A stretch of DNA of 64,000 nt from Wuchereria bancrofti (taxonomy: Eukaryota; Nematoda; Chromadorea; Rhabditida; Onchocercidae): assembly GCA_005281725.1 (NCBI GenBank), contig SSBO01000003.1, forward strand, positions 2,037,036-2,101,035. The letters run 5' to 3'. Of this stretch, positions 53,301-64,000 are shown piece by piece; position 1 is the first letter of the stretch, and each line of letters starts with the position of its first letter. Both the position numbers and the translations under genes were made by a program. Below the pieces are notes generated by a model. It worked only from the letters and a program-made list of their open reading frames with translations, searched no databases and was not told where the DNA came from.

Positions 53301-53798
53301 ATGGGATAAATTTTTTATGAAACAAAAACCTAATTTTTAATTATATATTATGTTACATCATATTTGATGGTAAATTTTTCAGAAAACAAATATCTAACCA
53401 TAATATATCTGATCTTTGATTTATAAAAAAAATCTCCCTTTTTAATTGAAAAACAAAACTAAAATTAAATTTTTTTCAGTTGAAACTAAGTAAAAAATAC
53501 AAAAAAGATTAAACTGACGCGAAAACTGACGCATCAGACCTGAAAAATTTGTTATATAAATACGAATATAAGTTTTTGTTTTGATAAAAATTCCATCTAT
53601 TTTTATGCAAAAAAAAGGAATATGAAATAATAAGATAATAAATTTTGATTAGATAATAGAATTGGTATGATAATAAAATTTTCTGAAATTGTAGCCAAAA
53701 CTTACTAACAGAATAGTTGCAAAAAATGTTGGTCCACGTTTTGATTTAAATATCTTATCAATTTGAATATTATTAGATGTCATTGTCACTCCGTACAT
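50338..53798 (-). CDS. sms-like: Sphingomyelin synthase family phosphotransferase
   Basis: Members transfer the phosphocholine (or phosphoethanolamine) head group from a phospholipid to ceramide in Golgi or plasma membrane. Exons: 53798-53706, 52969-52862, 52614-52450, 51305-51187, 50874-50643, 50502-50338; 293 residues from the first ATG, or 288 from the ATG at 53783-53781. Numbered from the second ATG, the catalytic set is complete: CGDLIVSGHT (His168) and KHYTIDVVLAY (His211, Asp215). The spacings of 43 and 4 equal those of human SMS1 (His285, His328, Asp332). Other family marks are RNDVRPLPDLWF in the first loop and YRWIVIRRVFF before a membrane segment, then VPVPSEKTYC. About six hydrophobic segments are present. 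No SAM domain precedes them, so it is shorter than SMS1 and SMSr. The tail is Pro/Gln-rich (DAPPPQYFQNQW). Substrate choice (choline or ethanolamine) cannot be read from sequence alone. Confidence 0.93.
52752..52811. repeat. Two-copy 22-base repeat in an intron of the SMS-like gene
   Basis: TTGAAATAACAGTCCAAATG plus AA is repeated exactly at 52752 and 52790, joined by a poly-A stretch. The identity suggests a recent slippage duplication or an assembly artefact. Confidence 0.85.
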
Positions 53799-55302
53799 TT
53801 AATTATTTGTTTCCTTAAAGAGAATATTTAGCAAATCGTAAGCAAATTGTAAAAACACGAAATTAATTTTTTCTTCTCTCACAAATAATTAATTGATTAC
53901 TGATTACTAATGAATAATCGGTACTGAATATTGGTTTCGTTTTCTAGAAAGCCATCAGATCTATTCGTTATAGCAATAAATGTAAAATTTAATATTATGT
54001 AAAGTTTTCTTGTACGAAAAAACAGGAAAGAATTTGACATACAATTTTATTAAACTAAAATTTCATATATTAAAAATTGAGATGCAAAAAATTAATTGAA
54101 AGTAATTTAAATTTTTTTCAACTATATTACAATATGAATTGGATAATACAATTTTATATCTTTTGTAATATTCCAATTTAAAATTACAAAAAAAAAAACC
54201 GATTGCATATATTAACAAATACACAATTTGTAATGAAAACTTCAATGAAATATTGAATTATTTATGGAAAGCGAAAATTTTTTTTTAAACATTGAAATAG
54301 TTAACATTCATTTATTGCCCTATTTTAAGTATATGACAGCAATTAAATAATAATATGATAAGCTTAATTAATGAGACCAATATAAACTAGCAATTTAAAG
54401 CATCATTCCTCTAATCAGAAAATAATTAATGTGTTATTTGTTCAATGATAAAGTAAGAGAAAAAAAAAATCATTGATAAAGAAGAATTGAAAAATACTGC
54501 AATAAAATCATAAACGATGTTTAATTAATAAGCTAACAAAAAATTAATTCGATTAAAAAGACAACAAATTTGAAGTAGTTTTTCTTTTATCAATGAATAA
54601 CTGCTGTGTGTTATTTGTTGAACAGATAAACTGATAGCAAGCTAACACAATAATGATAATAATAGTCGAATGTCAGTGAATGTAAGCAATTATGAAAAAT
54701 AGATCAATCACAAACTTTAAAATTAAGAAAAACAAAAAAAAAGTATTTTATCGAACGAATTACTTATAAAAATGATTTATGATGAAGACTTGGAATTGTT
54801 GAAAAATGTAAGATCCAACGAAACTTTCGTGACTTATTGATAAGATATTACTAATTGTATGATACTGATAATTTGCAGTATCAAATTTGCTATCTTAAGA
54901 TTTTCCCACCGAATCAAAAACGAAATAAATCACTTGGTTCTTACGATAATAATGTTATCAGCAATGAATAATAATCATACACTGATACAACTTAAAGATT
55001 GTATAAGTTTAATTTGTGTATTTCAAAAATCCATTCAAAAAATTCATTCTATTTTAGATAATAGATGAAAAATATGTTGAAAATTTTTGAGAATAAATCT
55101 AATTTGGTTTCATTTAATTTTATCATACTTTTTCTTTCATTCAATATGATAAACTATTATTTTACTATCTATATTCATGTCTTATTTCCTATTTAAATAT
55201 TGTAAATTACAAATAATTTTGCCAAGGATTATTTGAATTAGATGAGAGGAAGGGATATGATCAATTTTGTTTATAAAATTTTCCTCTCATTTTTTTTTTT
55301 TT

Positions 55303-55823
55303 ATTATTCATCATTTGAAGCATGAAAAAATATAAGAACACACATAACTCTTTTTTTTTATTCTAATTTAATTTTACAATAAGAATTTTCTCTTCTCATT
55401 CTTTTCCTTTCTCTTTCTCGTTCACTTTTTTTTCTTATTTTAGTATGATCACTATTTAATATGTTGTATGTATTTTATCAAAATAATATGGAAAACAAAA
55501 TTTACGAAAAATATTAGTAGCATTTTTTCTCTCCACTAAAATGAATTCCAAATTTAATACAATGATGAAAAATCAATCAGACGATTAAGTTATGAATGTG
55601 AACTCCTTAGGTATGATAATATTTAAAGATTAATTTTAAATTTTTAAATTAATTTTCAATTTGTAAACTTTGAAAATNNNNNNNNNNNNNNNNNNNNNNN
55701 NNNNNNNNNNNNNNNNNNNNNNNTTTTTCAGTAGAAATTTTAGTAATATTTTATTATTTGGAGGATGAAAAAAATGTAATAAGACACACAATTCTTTTTT
55801 TATTTTCAAATTAAACTTTAATT
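55303..55823. repeat. Diverged direct repeat flanking the assembly gap
   Basis: The stretch at about 55303-55378 (CATGAAAAAATATAAGAACA, CACATAACTC, poly-T, TTTAATTTTACAAT) resembles 55748-55823 (GATGAAAAAAATGTAATAAG, ACACACAATTC, poly-T, AAACTTTAATTGCAT). The two copies lie on either side of the run of N. Confidence 0.55.
55678..55723. other. Assembly gap (46 N)
   Basis: A run of 46 undetermined bases in AT-rich sequence. Its true length is unknown. Confidence 1.
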
Positions 55824-57339
55824 GCATAATTTATTAATTCATTTTTTTCAATCTTTTCTAAATTAAATAGTTTAAAGCAAAGATTGAAGTTTTATAAAAT
55901 GAATGGATAATAATAGCCGTAAGAAGAAGAATGGGAAAATAAATGATAGTCAAATAAAAACTTGAAATTAATTTGTTTTTTTTTCCTCAAAATATTCGTA
56001 ATGCGTGATACTTCCATGCATACATATGATAGTATGAAATTCATTCTTCAACTGATAATTGCAATGTTTTTTTTTCACTAAGTTGTTACCATAGATACAA
56101 AAAAAAAAAAGAAAAAAATGAATGAATGAAATTAATTGAATCGTTAAATATTCATTAATGTAGCTTAGCATTTCAAATTTATATATCATTTATCATTAGT
56201 GGTTAGTCAGTACCTCCCACCAATTTCTCTCTAACTTTTTCCCATTAATGAAGCAATAACTAACGAAATCGGCAAAATTTCACGACAGATACAATTTATT
56301 TTAATTATAGCATGCTTTTTGTAATTATCTGATACGAATTAAAACCTAATTTGAAAGCAAAATAGCATGAACAAACGAAAATGTCAGGCGAGAAAACAGA
56401 ATAGTCGAAGTATTTTATTTGTTGTGAAAAAAAAGATATTAGATTTAGTATTAGTTTATTTCATAATTATTCGCTTTTCTTTTCTTCAATAAAAAGAAAA
56501 GATTAATTGGAGGAAAATAATTGGAAGTGTGACATGAAGAGGTCTGAAAAAATATTTGAATTTGAAAAAAATATTATAAATTGAATTGAACAAAAAATGA
56601 GGCGAAATTTTGAATTTGGAAATGAAATGAGATTACCATGAATGAATGAATGAATGGATCAATGATCTATATCAGTGCAATTTTTTCACTTTAAAAAAGA
56701 AATTGAAACATTGTGGTGACCAAACATGGACACATGATGACCAAAGATGGACACAATATTTAACCATTGAAATCAGTTGGTAGATGCGAACTTTTATTGC
56801 AAATGTAAACAGGTGCAAATGTAATTGTAATCGAAAACTTAAATTTTTTACCCTTTTAGTTACTCGTATTTAATCCAAAGATTGCATATTGTTAAAGTAA
56901 AGTAAACAAATTTTATACTAGCCCGAACTTTCTCAGAACGATGACATTTTTGTTACTAGCCAGTAGCAGTTAATAACAATAATAACAATAAATAATATAC
57001 AATAATAATTAACAACAAGTGATAATACTAGTATAAAGCAATAAGTAAAGTAACGGATAAGGGATATTTATTACATTATTAAATAAAATATTTGATCATT
57101 TAAAGGAAAGCAGTCGTTTTACTTCTTTTACATTTGACCTCATCAGTCTTTATCAAAATTAGTGTCATAGGTTTTTAATTTTACTCACCTCCTATATATA
57201 AACCACACGTGAGGTCAAAAGTCAAAAACGATTCTTTCAAATAATAAGATGATATCAGTGTATTACTTTTCGTAGTGATAAAGATTATAAATGATAAGGT
57301 GACGAAGAATATTACTGCTGATAATATTTAGACCATATC

Positions 57340-57790
57340 GAGATAGCCTGTTCTGAGAAGCTAACTGATACTGTTATATCGGATGTTGAAAGAAAATTGA
57401 TTCTTCTATCGATTCCTAAGAATATATTCAGGTTATCAGTAACTTCTGCGATCCTTGAATTTTGCTTGCATCATTAATAGCATTGTTGAAGAATGAAAAT
57501 TGAAACTGATGTATGTTTAGTAGTTTTATCATTGATGAAAGGAAAATTCTGTTAGGAATTTGGTGATAGATTTACGTGGACAATTCTATTGGATGACCAG
57601 AACAAAGCTGACCACTGGATCGGATGTGAGCAACAGATTGATTAGTTTTGAATGGACATCTCAAAGTGAATCAATCGGTCAAATGAGGCCAACTCGTAAT
57701 AAAGTGCGCATATATTGTGTGATAGGAACGATATTTCGGAACAAACATACGTGGACAACGTTTAACAGTCGTAAAGACGTTCTTCGATAA
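57340..57790. other. Higher-complexity island, nature unknown
   Basis: This stretch is richer in G+C and in varied codon-like sequence than its surroundings. A plus-strand frame runs 57560-57790 (76 codons). A second frame after TCTGTTAG reads EFGDRFTWTILLDDQNKADH before stopping. Neither has a convincing family match or partner exons. It could be a non-coding RNA, a UTR or a remnant. Confidence 0.25.
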
Positions 57791-58528
57791 CGGAATTTAA
57801 TAAATTTAAAGCACAACGATTGAAAATGAAAAGAAATATACAAATATTGTAATACAGTAAGTGGAAATAATAAAGTACATGTAAGTGATAAAAAAGGATG
57901 ACAATAGGTTATAATTATAGAAAGATCAAGAAAGATAGAAGACAAGAAGTTGTGATCACAAAAAGGCCAAGAAAAAAAAAGAATCTGTACGAAATAAAGG
58001 TAGAAAATGAGAAAGAAGAAAATTAAAAAAAAATCATTGGCTGATTGATTGATATATGAAAAGGATCGATCATTTAAAAGAAGAATAAAAATAAAAGTAA
58101 ATAGACGGAAATTGCGTACACATTTGAAAGATCGATCAATAGAGGAAATGGAATTAAGAAAGATTTAGAAATAATGAAATAAATAAAAAAAAGATTGCTA
58201 TTATTCATATCGGTAAAGAAAAGTAGGATTAAGAGAAGAGAAAAGACTGTCAAAATAATACACAAAGAAGAAAGAGGTAGAAGAGAAGGTGACAAAGCAA
58301 CGACATTTGAATATAATACTTTAAATAAATAAGCTATAATCAATTTAAAATAAAATTTTATGAACTTAACTGAAAATAAAGGTTATGATTTCAACTTCTA
58401 CATTATAAAAATTACAACCGTGTCGATTAGTTTGCTATATTTACTACAAATAATTTGTAACTAATGAAAACTAATTGCTAACTGAATATATTAAAGGTAA
58501 TTCAGATTAATAAAACTTGAAAGTAGAA

Positions 58529-58550
58529 AGAGAGAGAGAGAGAGAGAGAA
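58529..58550. repeat. (AG)n microsatellite
   Basis: Ten to eleven AG units inside the purine-rich region. Confidence 0.9.
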
Positions 58551-59644
58551 AGTGAAAAGTATCATGATGAATATTTTGTAGAGACGATGACCAGTTGCTT
58601 AAAAAAAAATGAAGAGAAGTGAAAGGAAAATAATTGTTAAGAGGAAGTAGAAATGGGATCAATTTTGAATACTGAAAAAGAAGACAAAAAAATTGTTGTA
58701 AGGAAGAAAGGAATGATAGATATTGACGGAAACTGATTATCTTATCAGTGACTGTATGAAGATTCATTTCGAAATGTCAATACAACTAAGTTATTATTTC
58801 GGTACGTCGACATTTTCATCATAAATATGAATGCAATATTACTTTTGAAAATGATGATAAAATATAAACCAAAGGAAAAAAGTCCTAGAAAGTGATAATA
58901 AACATTTTAAAATTATTAGAAAATTTCAGTTTGCAAATTAAATGGGCGGAAAATTAAATAAAAACATCTCACATATTCTAAGTATGATTATTAAATTTCT
59001 CCATTCAAAGTGCTTTTTCTCTTAATTATTGCATTATGTAAAAAAGTTGGAATTTTTTTGGACTTACAATTAATTGCAATTTTTTTGAACTTGGATCCTT
59101 TCTCTACTAGTAACTTTTTTTTTTCACTTGGAATCATTTGCATAACGCCAAATATTCTATTATCATTCTGAAATTGTTGTCAAAGTAAAGATAGTAAAGG
59201 AAATATTGTGACACACTTTCTTATACATATGCTAAATAAAATGACCTTACTGATATAGTTTTGATTTAAGACTAAAAACTGGAAAAAAATCTTTTAAACA
59301 TCAAACATTCACGCATCTTTCAGATATAATGTATTTACCCGTGATAATCGTAATGTAAAGAATATTATCAAACATTGTTACGAGTAAATTTGAGATAGTA
59401 TGAATTGATAAAAAGAAGAAAGAAGGATTCAAGGAAAGTAATGATGAGTCACAGGGAAATCGAAGAGATCGATGATCGATCATTAATGTATGTTTTGTGT
59501 TGTAGAAGCAACAAAACTTATGGAATGCTTTGCTTTGAGCTGCCATTGCTGAGTTGTTGAATTCTTTGTTCTGGGAAATGCATGCATGGTTCGTACATAG
59601 TTAGAGAAGCATTAAATCAAAATTAAGGAAGGAATTAGATGGAA

Positions 59645-59770
59645 AAAAATTATTATTTATTACTATTATTTGTTAATACTATTTATTGCTATTATTTATT
59701 TATTTAGTTATTGATTTATTGTTATTATTATTGTTATCATTATCATTATTGTTATTATTATCACTATATT
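59645..59770. repeat. ATT-type imperfect microsatellite
   Basis: Imperfect TTATTA, TTGTTA and ATCATT units spread over about 125 bases. Confidence 0.8.
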
Positions 59771-62251
59771 ATAACCACTATTAATTATGAAATGACTATT
59801 CCGCCGATCAATAGTAAGCGAAAATATTTACAACAATTTCAGTAATTTATAATCTGTTAGAAGTAATAATGAATCACCATGTTGAAATATTTGTAGTCCA
59901 GCATGACAAAATAAATAAATGTTGTCACATTTGAAATTAATCAATCGATAGATCAATATTAAAATAAAGTATTATTTTATTGAGACAGACTCATGATCAT
60001 CTACTGAAAAGAAAAAAATATTGTCATTACAAAGAGAGGAAAAAAGGAAATAATTCCAGGTGGATGACAATATTTTCCGTTTCAGCTTAATTTGATTCTT
60101 TAGCAAAAAGAAAGAATAATTTTAAAAGAGAGACAAAATTAATAATATTGAAGTATTTAAATCGGAAAAAACGTACATTTAATATTTTTCGTACAATTTT
60201 AAATTAATTTGTTAATATTATCAATGCTAAGGTAAAAATATCTTTGAAACGAAAATTCTAGAAATTATCGAAGTTGATTGTTGACTGAAATATATGCTAA
60301 AATATATATAAAGAGAGGAGGATAAGAAGGTGATGAATTATAGAAGAATGTTCTTTTGATAGCAAATAATATGCTAACAGTCGAAGGGGTAGAAGAGATA
60401 CATAAGATCCGATTATTACGATAGCAGGGAAGAAGAGAGAGGAAAAAAGATTTGCTTACCAAAAATAGCACATTTTGACTTGCTGACCTCTAGTCTCTAA
60501 AGGTCATATTTAAAATCGAATTCAACATTGCTTAGATTGGATTTCTTTAGTAAAATCAATTTTTTAGGAGCAAAAATTATGGAATAAAAAAAAAGAGACA
60601 TATCTCAGTTTGAGAAATAAAATTTGAACTATTCAGTTGTTTGTGCAACGATTCAGATTGTTACATTTAAAATAACAACAAGCAAATACTTCTTAAAGTG
60701 ATTCCTTCCATTCGTCTGTGATTGTTTAAGATCGCTTCTTTGATAATAATTTTAAATAAAAGAGAAAATTTTTTTTTTGTGCAATTTTGTTTTTATCATC
60801 GTTGGCTGCAATGATAAAGAAATATCTGTTAAACATTATATTATATTGTAAATGTCAGATTTAACAAATTAAATTTAATACAAAATACTTAATTTGTGAA
60901 TAAATAAAGCGTTGAAAAATGCACAAATTTTCTCACACTTTATTTGCCAATTTTTCACCGTTTTGATGAATTATCAATAAATAGAAAAAATTATTTCTTT
61001 GCGGATTTCATAGCTGAATAATAAACTTTTAATGACCTTCCAAATTGATGATCCTTTATACTATTCCCTTTCATAAAACAGAAAATTTTCCTTGAAACGA
61101 TGAAAGTAAAACAAAAAAAAAAAAGGAAATTAACAAAACTGTTTGAAAATACACTTTTGAAAATGATAAATAGATTTGTATCGAATATATACAACCTGTA
61201 ATTATAGGAAATTTTTAGCCGCCTTAAAACGTAAGAAAACCTTCCGCGTCACAGAAGAAATTCGATGAATTCCGATGGAAATATTCGTCATTTCTCAAAT
61301 TAGAAAAGGAAACAAATACATTTTGAAATGGAATTTTCAACATCATTTAAAAAACTTTGATCACAAAGGAAAGAGTTTGCTTACTAATGTGCTAGTAACT
61401 ATTCCGATAGTAATAATAATAAGAGAAAAAAGTTGATGGATTAATTGAATTCTATTATTCGGCTGATTTATTTACATACTTTAATGCTGCGTGATAGTAT
61501 GAATATAGTAGATACGGTAAGTAGTAGTACCATTTAGCATTCCGGAAACCGGTAATTATTTCAGTAACATGGTGAAGAATATTTCATGAAATATCTCTTT
61601 CTATCATTCCTTTGTATTTCTATGATAGAAAATTAATGAATGACACTGATTTGAAATATCAATTGGTCACTGTTTCAGAATGAACTGCACAATGGCCATT
61701 CATCTTCCAACTTTTCATCATCCCATAATCTATCCCAATCTTATCATTTTTTTATCAGATTGATTTTTGACTTTTCACTGCCGAAATTCAAGGGTAACTT
61801 TTGGCATAATTTGGAACATTCGAAATTGTCTATGTTAATCAGTCGTTCTCCATATGTTGGAACTTACAAGATTAAAATGGAAACTTCAATAAATTAATTT
61901 CAACTTCCATTCGCTTAAAAATTGGCCATTTTTTGGCTAATAAATCCTTTCAACATTTTTTAGAAGGAAAAACTGTAGGAGTAGGACTAAAGTAAGTCAA
62001 CTTAAAATTTAAGAGAATCGGAAAAAGCTTTTAACCATAAAAGAAATCAGTCCAATAGAATTAATATCCATAAAAGTTATCCACTTACATGAATAATTTT
62101 TGCATTTAATTTTACCAACCTTTTCAATTTGGGCCTACAACGAAACCTTTGGTTAAATCATTTCAGCCATTTTTCCATGCGATTTGAATCAAACAAAATA
62201 CACTTCCATTTTCGTTTCTTCACATTACCTTCAGATATAAAATCATTTCAG

Positions 62252-62401
62252 TGGAACAAATTTTCACCAACAAAATCATCTTTGACCGAAGATTCCGAAT
62301 ATTCAACATGTAACACGGAAAACCACAAATCCGGAAACTCTTTGGCAGAAAGTTTTTACAATAATGACTACTTGGAAATGAGCAATACCAGGAAATTCTA
62401 A
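62252..62401 (+). other. Isolated exon-like open frame
   Basis: After a strong ATCATTTCAG acceptor, an open frame encodes about 49 residues, WNKFSPTKSSLTEDSEYSTC then NTENHKSGNSLAESFYNNDY, ending in a stop at 62399-62401. Ser/Glu/Asn-rich composition looks more like a C-terminal coding exon than the AT-rich surroundings. No upstream partner exon on this strand was found. Confidence 0.2.
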
Positions 62402-63011
62402 TACCAAAAAATGTCAAGTTCAGAATGACATCAGAAACGAAAAAGGAAACGGATGAAATTTGTTGTTAACAAGCATTACTCATCATTATCATGCACTTAA
62501 CAAGCATTACTCATTCACACATACACACACAATTAACCTTTATAATGATTGAACGTTTTTGTAAAAAACAAAAAATACCTCATCTACGATGATTTATTTC
62601 AGTCGAAATTCAAATTTTATTTCCATTCAGAACCTGTCAGTTTGTCAAATTCACTTTTGAAATGTGAGCGTTATGTAAATGCAAATCAAACGAATATGGA
62701 TAAGCTTAACAGACAATGTCCTTATCCTTATCACTCCTTACTAATTGCACAAACTTTTAGTTTATGATACTAGCACACATTATTATCATCCACAGCTTTA
62801 GTCCATCTACTTTGCTTCGATAACTGTTATGGTAATCAGTCATAAATGCACCACGGAAAATAGGAATTTCCTTGCCGGAATTACTGAAATGTTAGACAAA
62901 AATGTAACATATCCCTACCTATTTGCTATAAGAAGAAAAATGAAAAATTTATTGATCTGTCATTATACAATATGATAATCAATGATAAGTTGCGAGGATC
63001 AAATTTATTGA

Positions 63012-63881
63012 CTATTGAAATTTGGTGTCACATTGGAGAGGAGGCAACAAACTGCGGTAAATAATGAGTAAAGATATGAATAAAACAAGTACAATCCAGT
63101 ATCGTACTTCTACAGACAATTCCATATCGGTATACTTCGATTCCGATCCACCCTCATACATAGCTTTATAATTGACCGGTGGCTTTATATCGTCCATGTC
63201 ATCATCATCCGGTAACATTGATTCCTGAAACTTTCCATCAATAATGATCAGTTTTTTCCCTAACAAGAAGTGTTAATCAAATTCTGAAATAGAGAAACTC
63301 CTTCAAACTTTTTCTGATCAATAAAAGTCGCTAATCTACAAATATTAAATTTGCCACGTGACTCACAAATATCGATTACCATTGATGGTGCACATAGCGC
63401 CGTCTTCGTGTTTTCCTCCACGTGTACCGGTGAGGGCGGTTGTGATGGTGCTTCGACAACAGGTGCCGAAATAGTCACTGCTCGTTTTTCTAATCCAATA
63501 TCATCCTCATCATCGTTATCTCTTGGCCTGAACGGTCGACGTTTCTTTTTCGTTTTCAGGAATCGACCTTTCCTGTCAATTTCGCGATCATTAGTTGACT
63601 CATCCGAACGTTTCTTTTTCCTTTTTTTTCGCTTTTTCCGTTCTCTCTCATCCTCTTCACTCTTAGTTATTTCACTCGACAATGAAATAATCTCTTCCTC
63701 ATCTTTTTCCTGTTTCTCATCTTTTCTTTCCTGAAACTATATGTTAATTTTTTTTTTTTTCCATAAACAATTATTATTTCTGTTTAAAGAGTGTTGCATT
63801 ATGTCATTTAGTAAACAAAATATTCGAGTACTTTTCCGCGAATTCTTTGCCGATGTTTCGATTTCCTTCTTGGTTTACGCG
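63012..63881 (-). CDS. Charged protein with C-terminal membrane anchor (5' partial)
   Basis: Not recognised. Three exons in transcript order: 63881-63832, 63730-63367, 63259-63012 (TAG), joined in phase; the start lies right of the window. The visible part is about 220 residues. It opens with a basic segment (RKPRRKSKHRQRIRGK), then acidic and Lys/Arg-rich stretches (ERKDEKQEKDEEE, KKRKKRKKKR), a block with TKKKRRPFRPRDNDDEDD, and a Pro-rich piece (EAPSQPPSPVHVEE). The last exon has KKLIIIDGKFQESM, DDDDMDDIKPPVNYKAMYEG and a single hydrophobic segment, YWIVLVLFISLLIIYRSLL, twelve residues from the end. This suggests a tail-anchored or type II membrane protein with a long charged cytosolic part. 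Donors GTGAGT (63366) and GTACTC, and acceptors TTTCAG and GTTAG, support the joins. Confidence 0.7.
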
Positions 63882-64000
63882 CTAAAATTTGAATAAATGG
63901 GACATATATAGTTAAAAGATGAAGGAATGATCAGAATTATAAGAATTTGCCGATTTAAGGAATCACCAATAGCAGACGAAGAATTTATTTAAGAAATCTT

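Larger units (their letters stand above)
53799..63011. other. 9.2 kb spacer, mostly low complexity
   Basis: No gene is supported. Contents: AT-rich DNA to 57.2 kb with an assembly gap, a more complex island at about 57340-57790, strongly purine-rich plus-strand DNA at about 57800-58760, ATT-type repeats at 59640-59770, and an isolated exon-like frame at 62252-62401. The apparent minus-strand open frames between 57.7 and 60.5 kb are pyrimidine-biased low-complexity reads of the purine tracts. Confidence 0.5.

Noticed and set aside
58074..58767. Two hydrophobic minus-strand frames resembling membrane proteins
   Set aside because: They are the complement of A/G-rich low-complexity DNA, which yields Leu/Ser/Phe runs without any gene.
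63351..63734. 127-codon plus-strand frame
   Set aside because: Shadow of the minus-strand exon 63730-63367, which has matching splice phase and coding-like charge blocks.
1..64000. tRNA or rRNA genes, CRISPR arrays, transposases or reverse transcriptases
   Set aside because: None was found by eye: no B-box-like GTTCRANNC in a tRNA context, no regular spacer array, and no recognisable integrase, transposase or polymerase motif.

Overview
The window is nuclear DNA of a nematode, most likely a clade III (spirurid or filarial) parasite. It is very A+T rich, with small phase-consistent exons, introns mostly ending in TTTCAG or TTTTAG, many poly-T/A tracts and AAT microsatellites, and one 46-base assembly gap. 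The gene content (RIC1, prominin, DNAJC14-type J protein, sphingomyelin synthase, BAR protein) is animal. The species assignment is inference; no rRNA, tRNA or mitochondrial marker is visible. Gene models below were built by hand from reading frame, splice signals and matching intron phase, so single exon edges may be off.

Layout. (1) 143-6514 (+): last 17 exons of RIC1, the RAB6 exchange-factor subunit; its start lies left of the window. (2) 9384-16415 and 22003-31163 (+): two tandem prominin-family genes, each with 17 exons and the same five-membrane-segment plan. Eight exons have identical lengths in both copies. The pair is the most distinctive element here: the ectodomains and tails have diverged, the second gene has two possible last exons, and its introns carry duplicated fragments, one of them a decayed copy of a coding exon. 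(3) 32274-32375 (+): a small ORF with a signal peptide, uncertain. (4) 33748-41185 (-): a 19-exon DNAJC14-like gene (proline-rich N-terminus, membrane segments, J domain with HPD, cysteine-rich Jiv90-like C-terminus). (5) 47659-49203 (+): a compact 199-residue BAR-domain protein. (6) 50338-53798 (-): a SAM-less sphingomyelin-synthase-family enzyme with the complete His-His-Asp site. (7) 63012-63881 (-): the 3' part of an unrecognised Lys/Glu/Asp-rich protein with one C-terminal membrane segment. Long spacers at 16.4-22.0, 41.2-47.7 and 53.8-63.0 kb hold mostly low-complexity sequence.

Several genes share a membrane or trafficking theme (RIC1 Golgi transport, prominin membrane protrusions, DNAJC14 ER chaperoning, BAR membrane curvature, sphingomyelin synthesis). 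Eukaryotic neighbours need not act together, and nothing in the sequence shows co-regulation apart from the tandem origin of the prominin pair. No mobile element, CRISPR array, virus-derived gene or operon was recognised.
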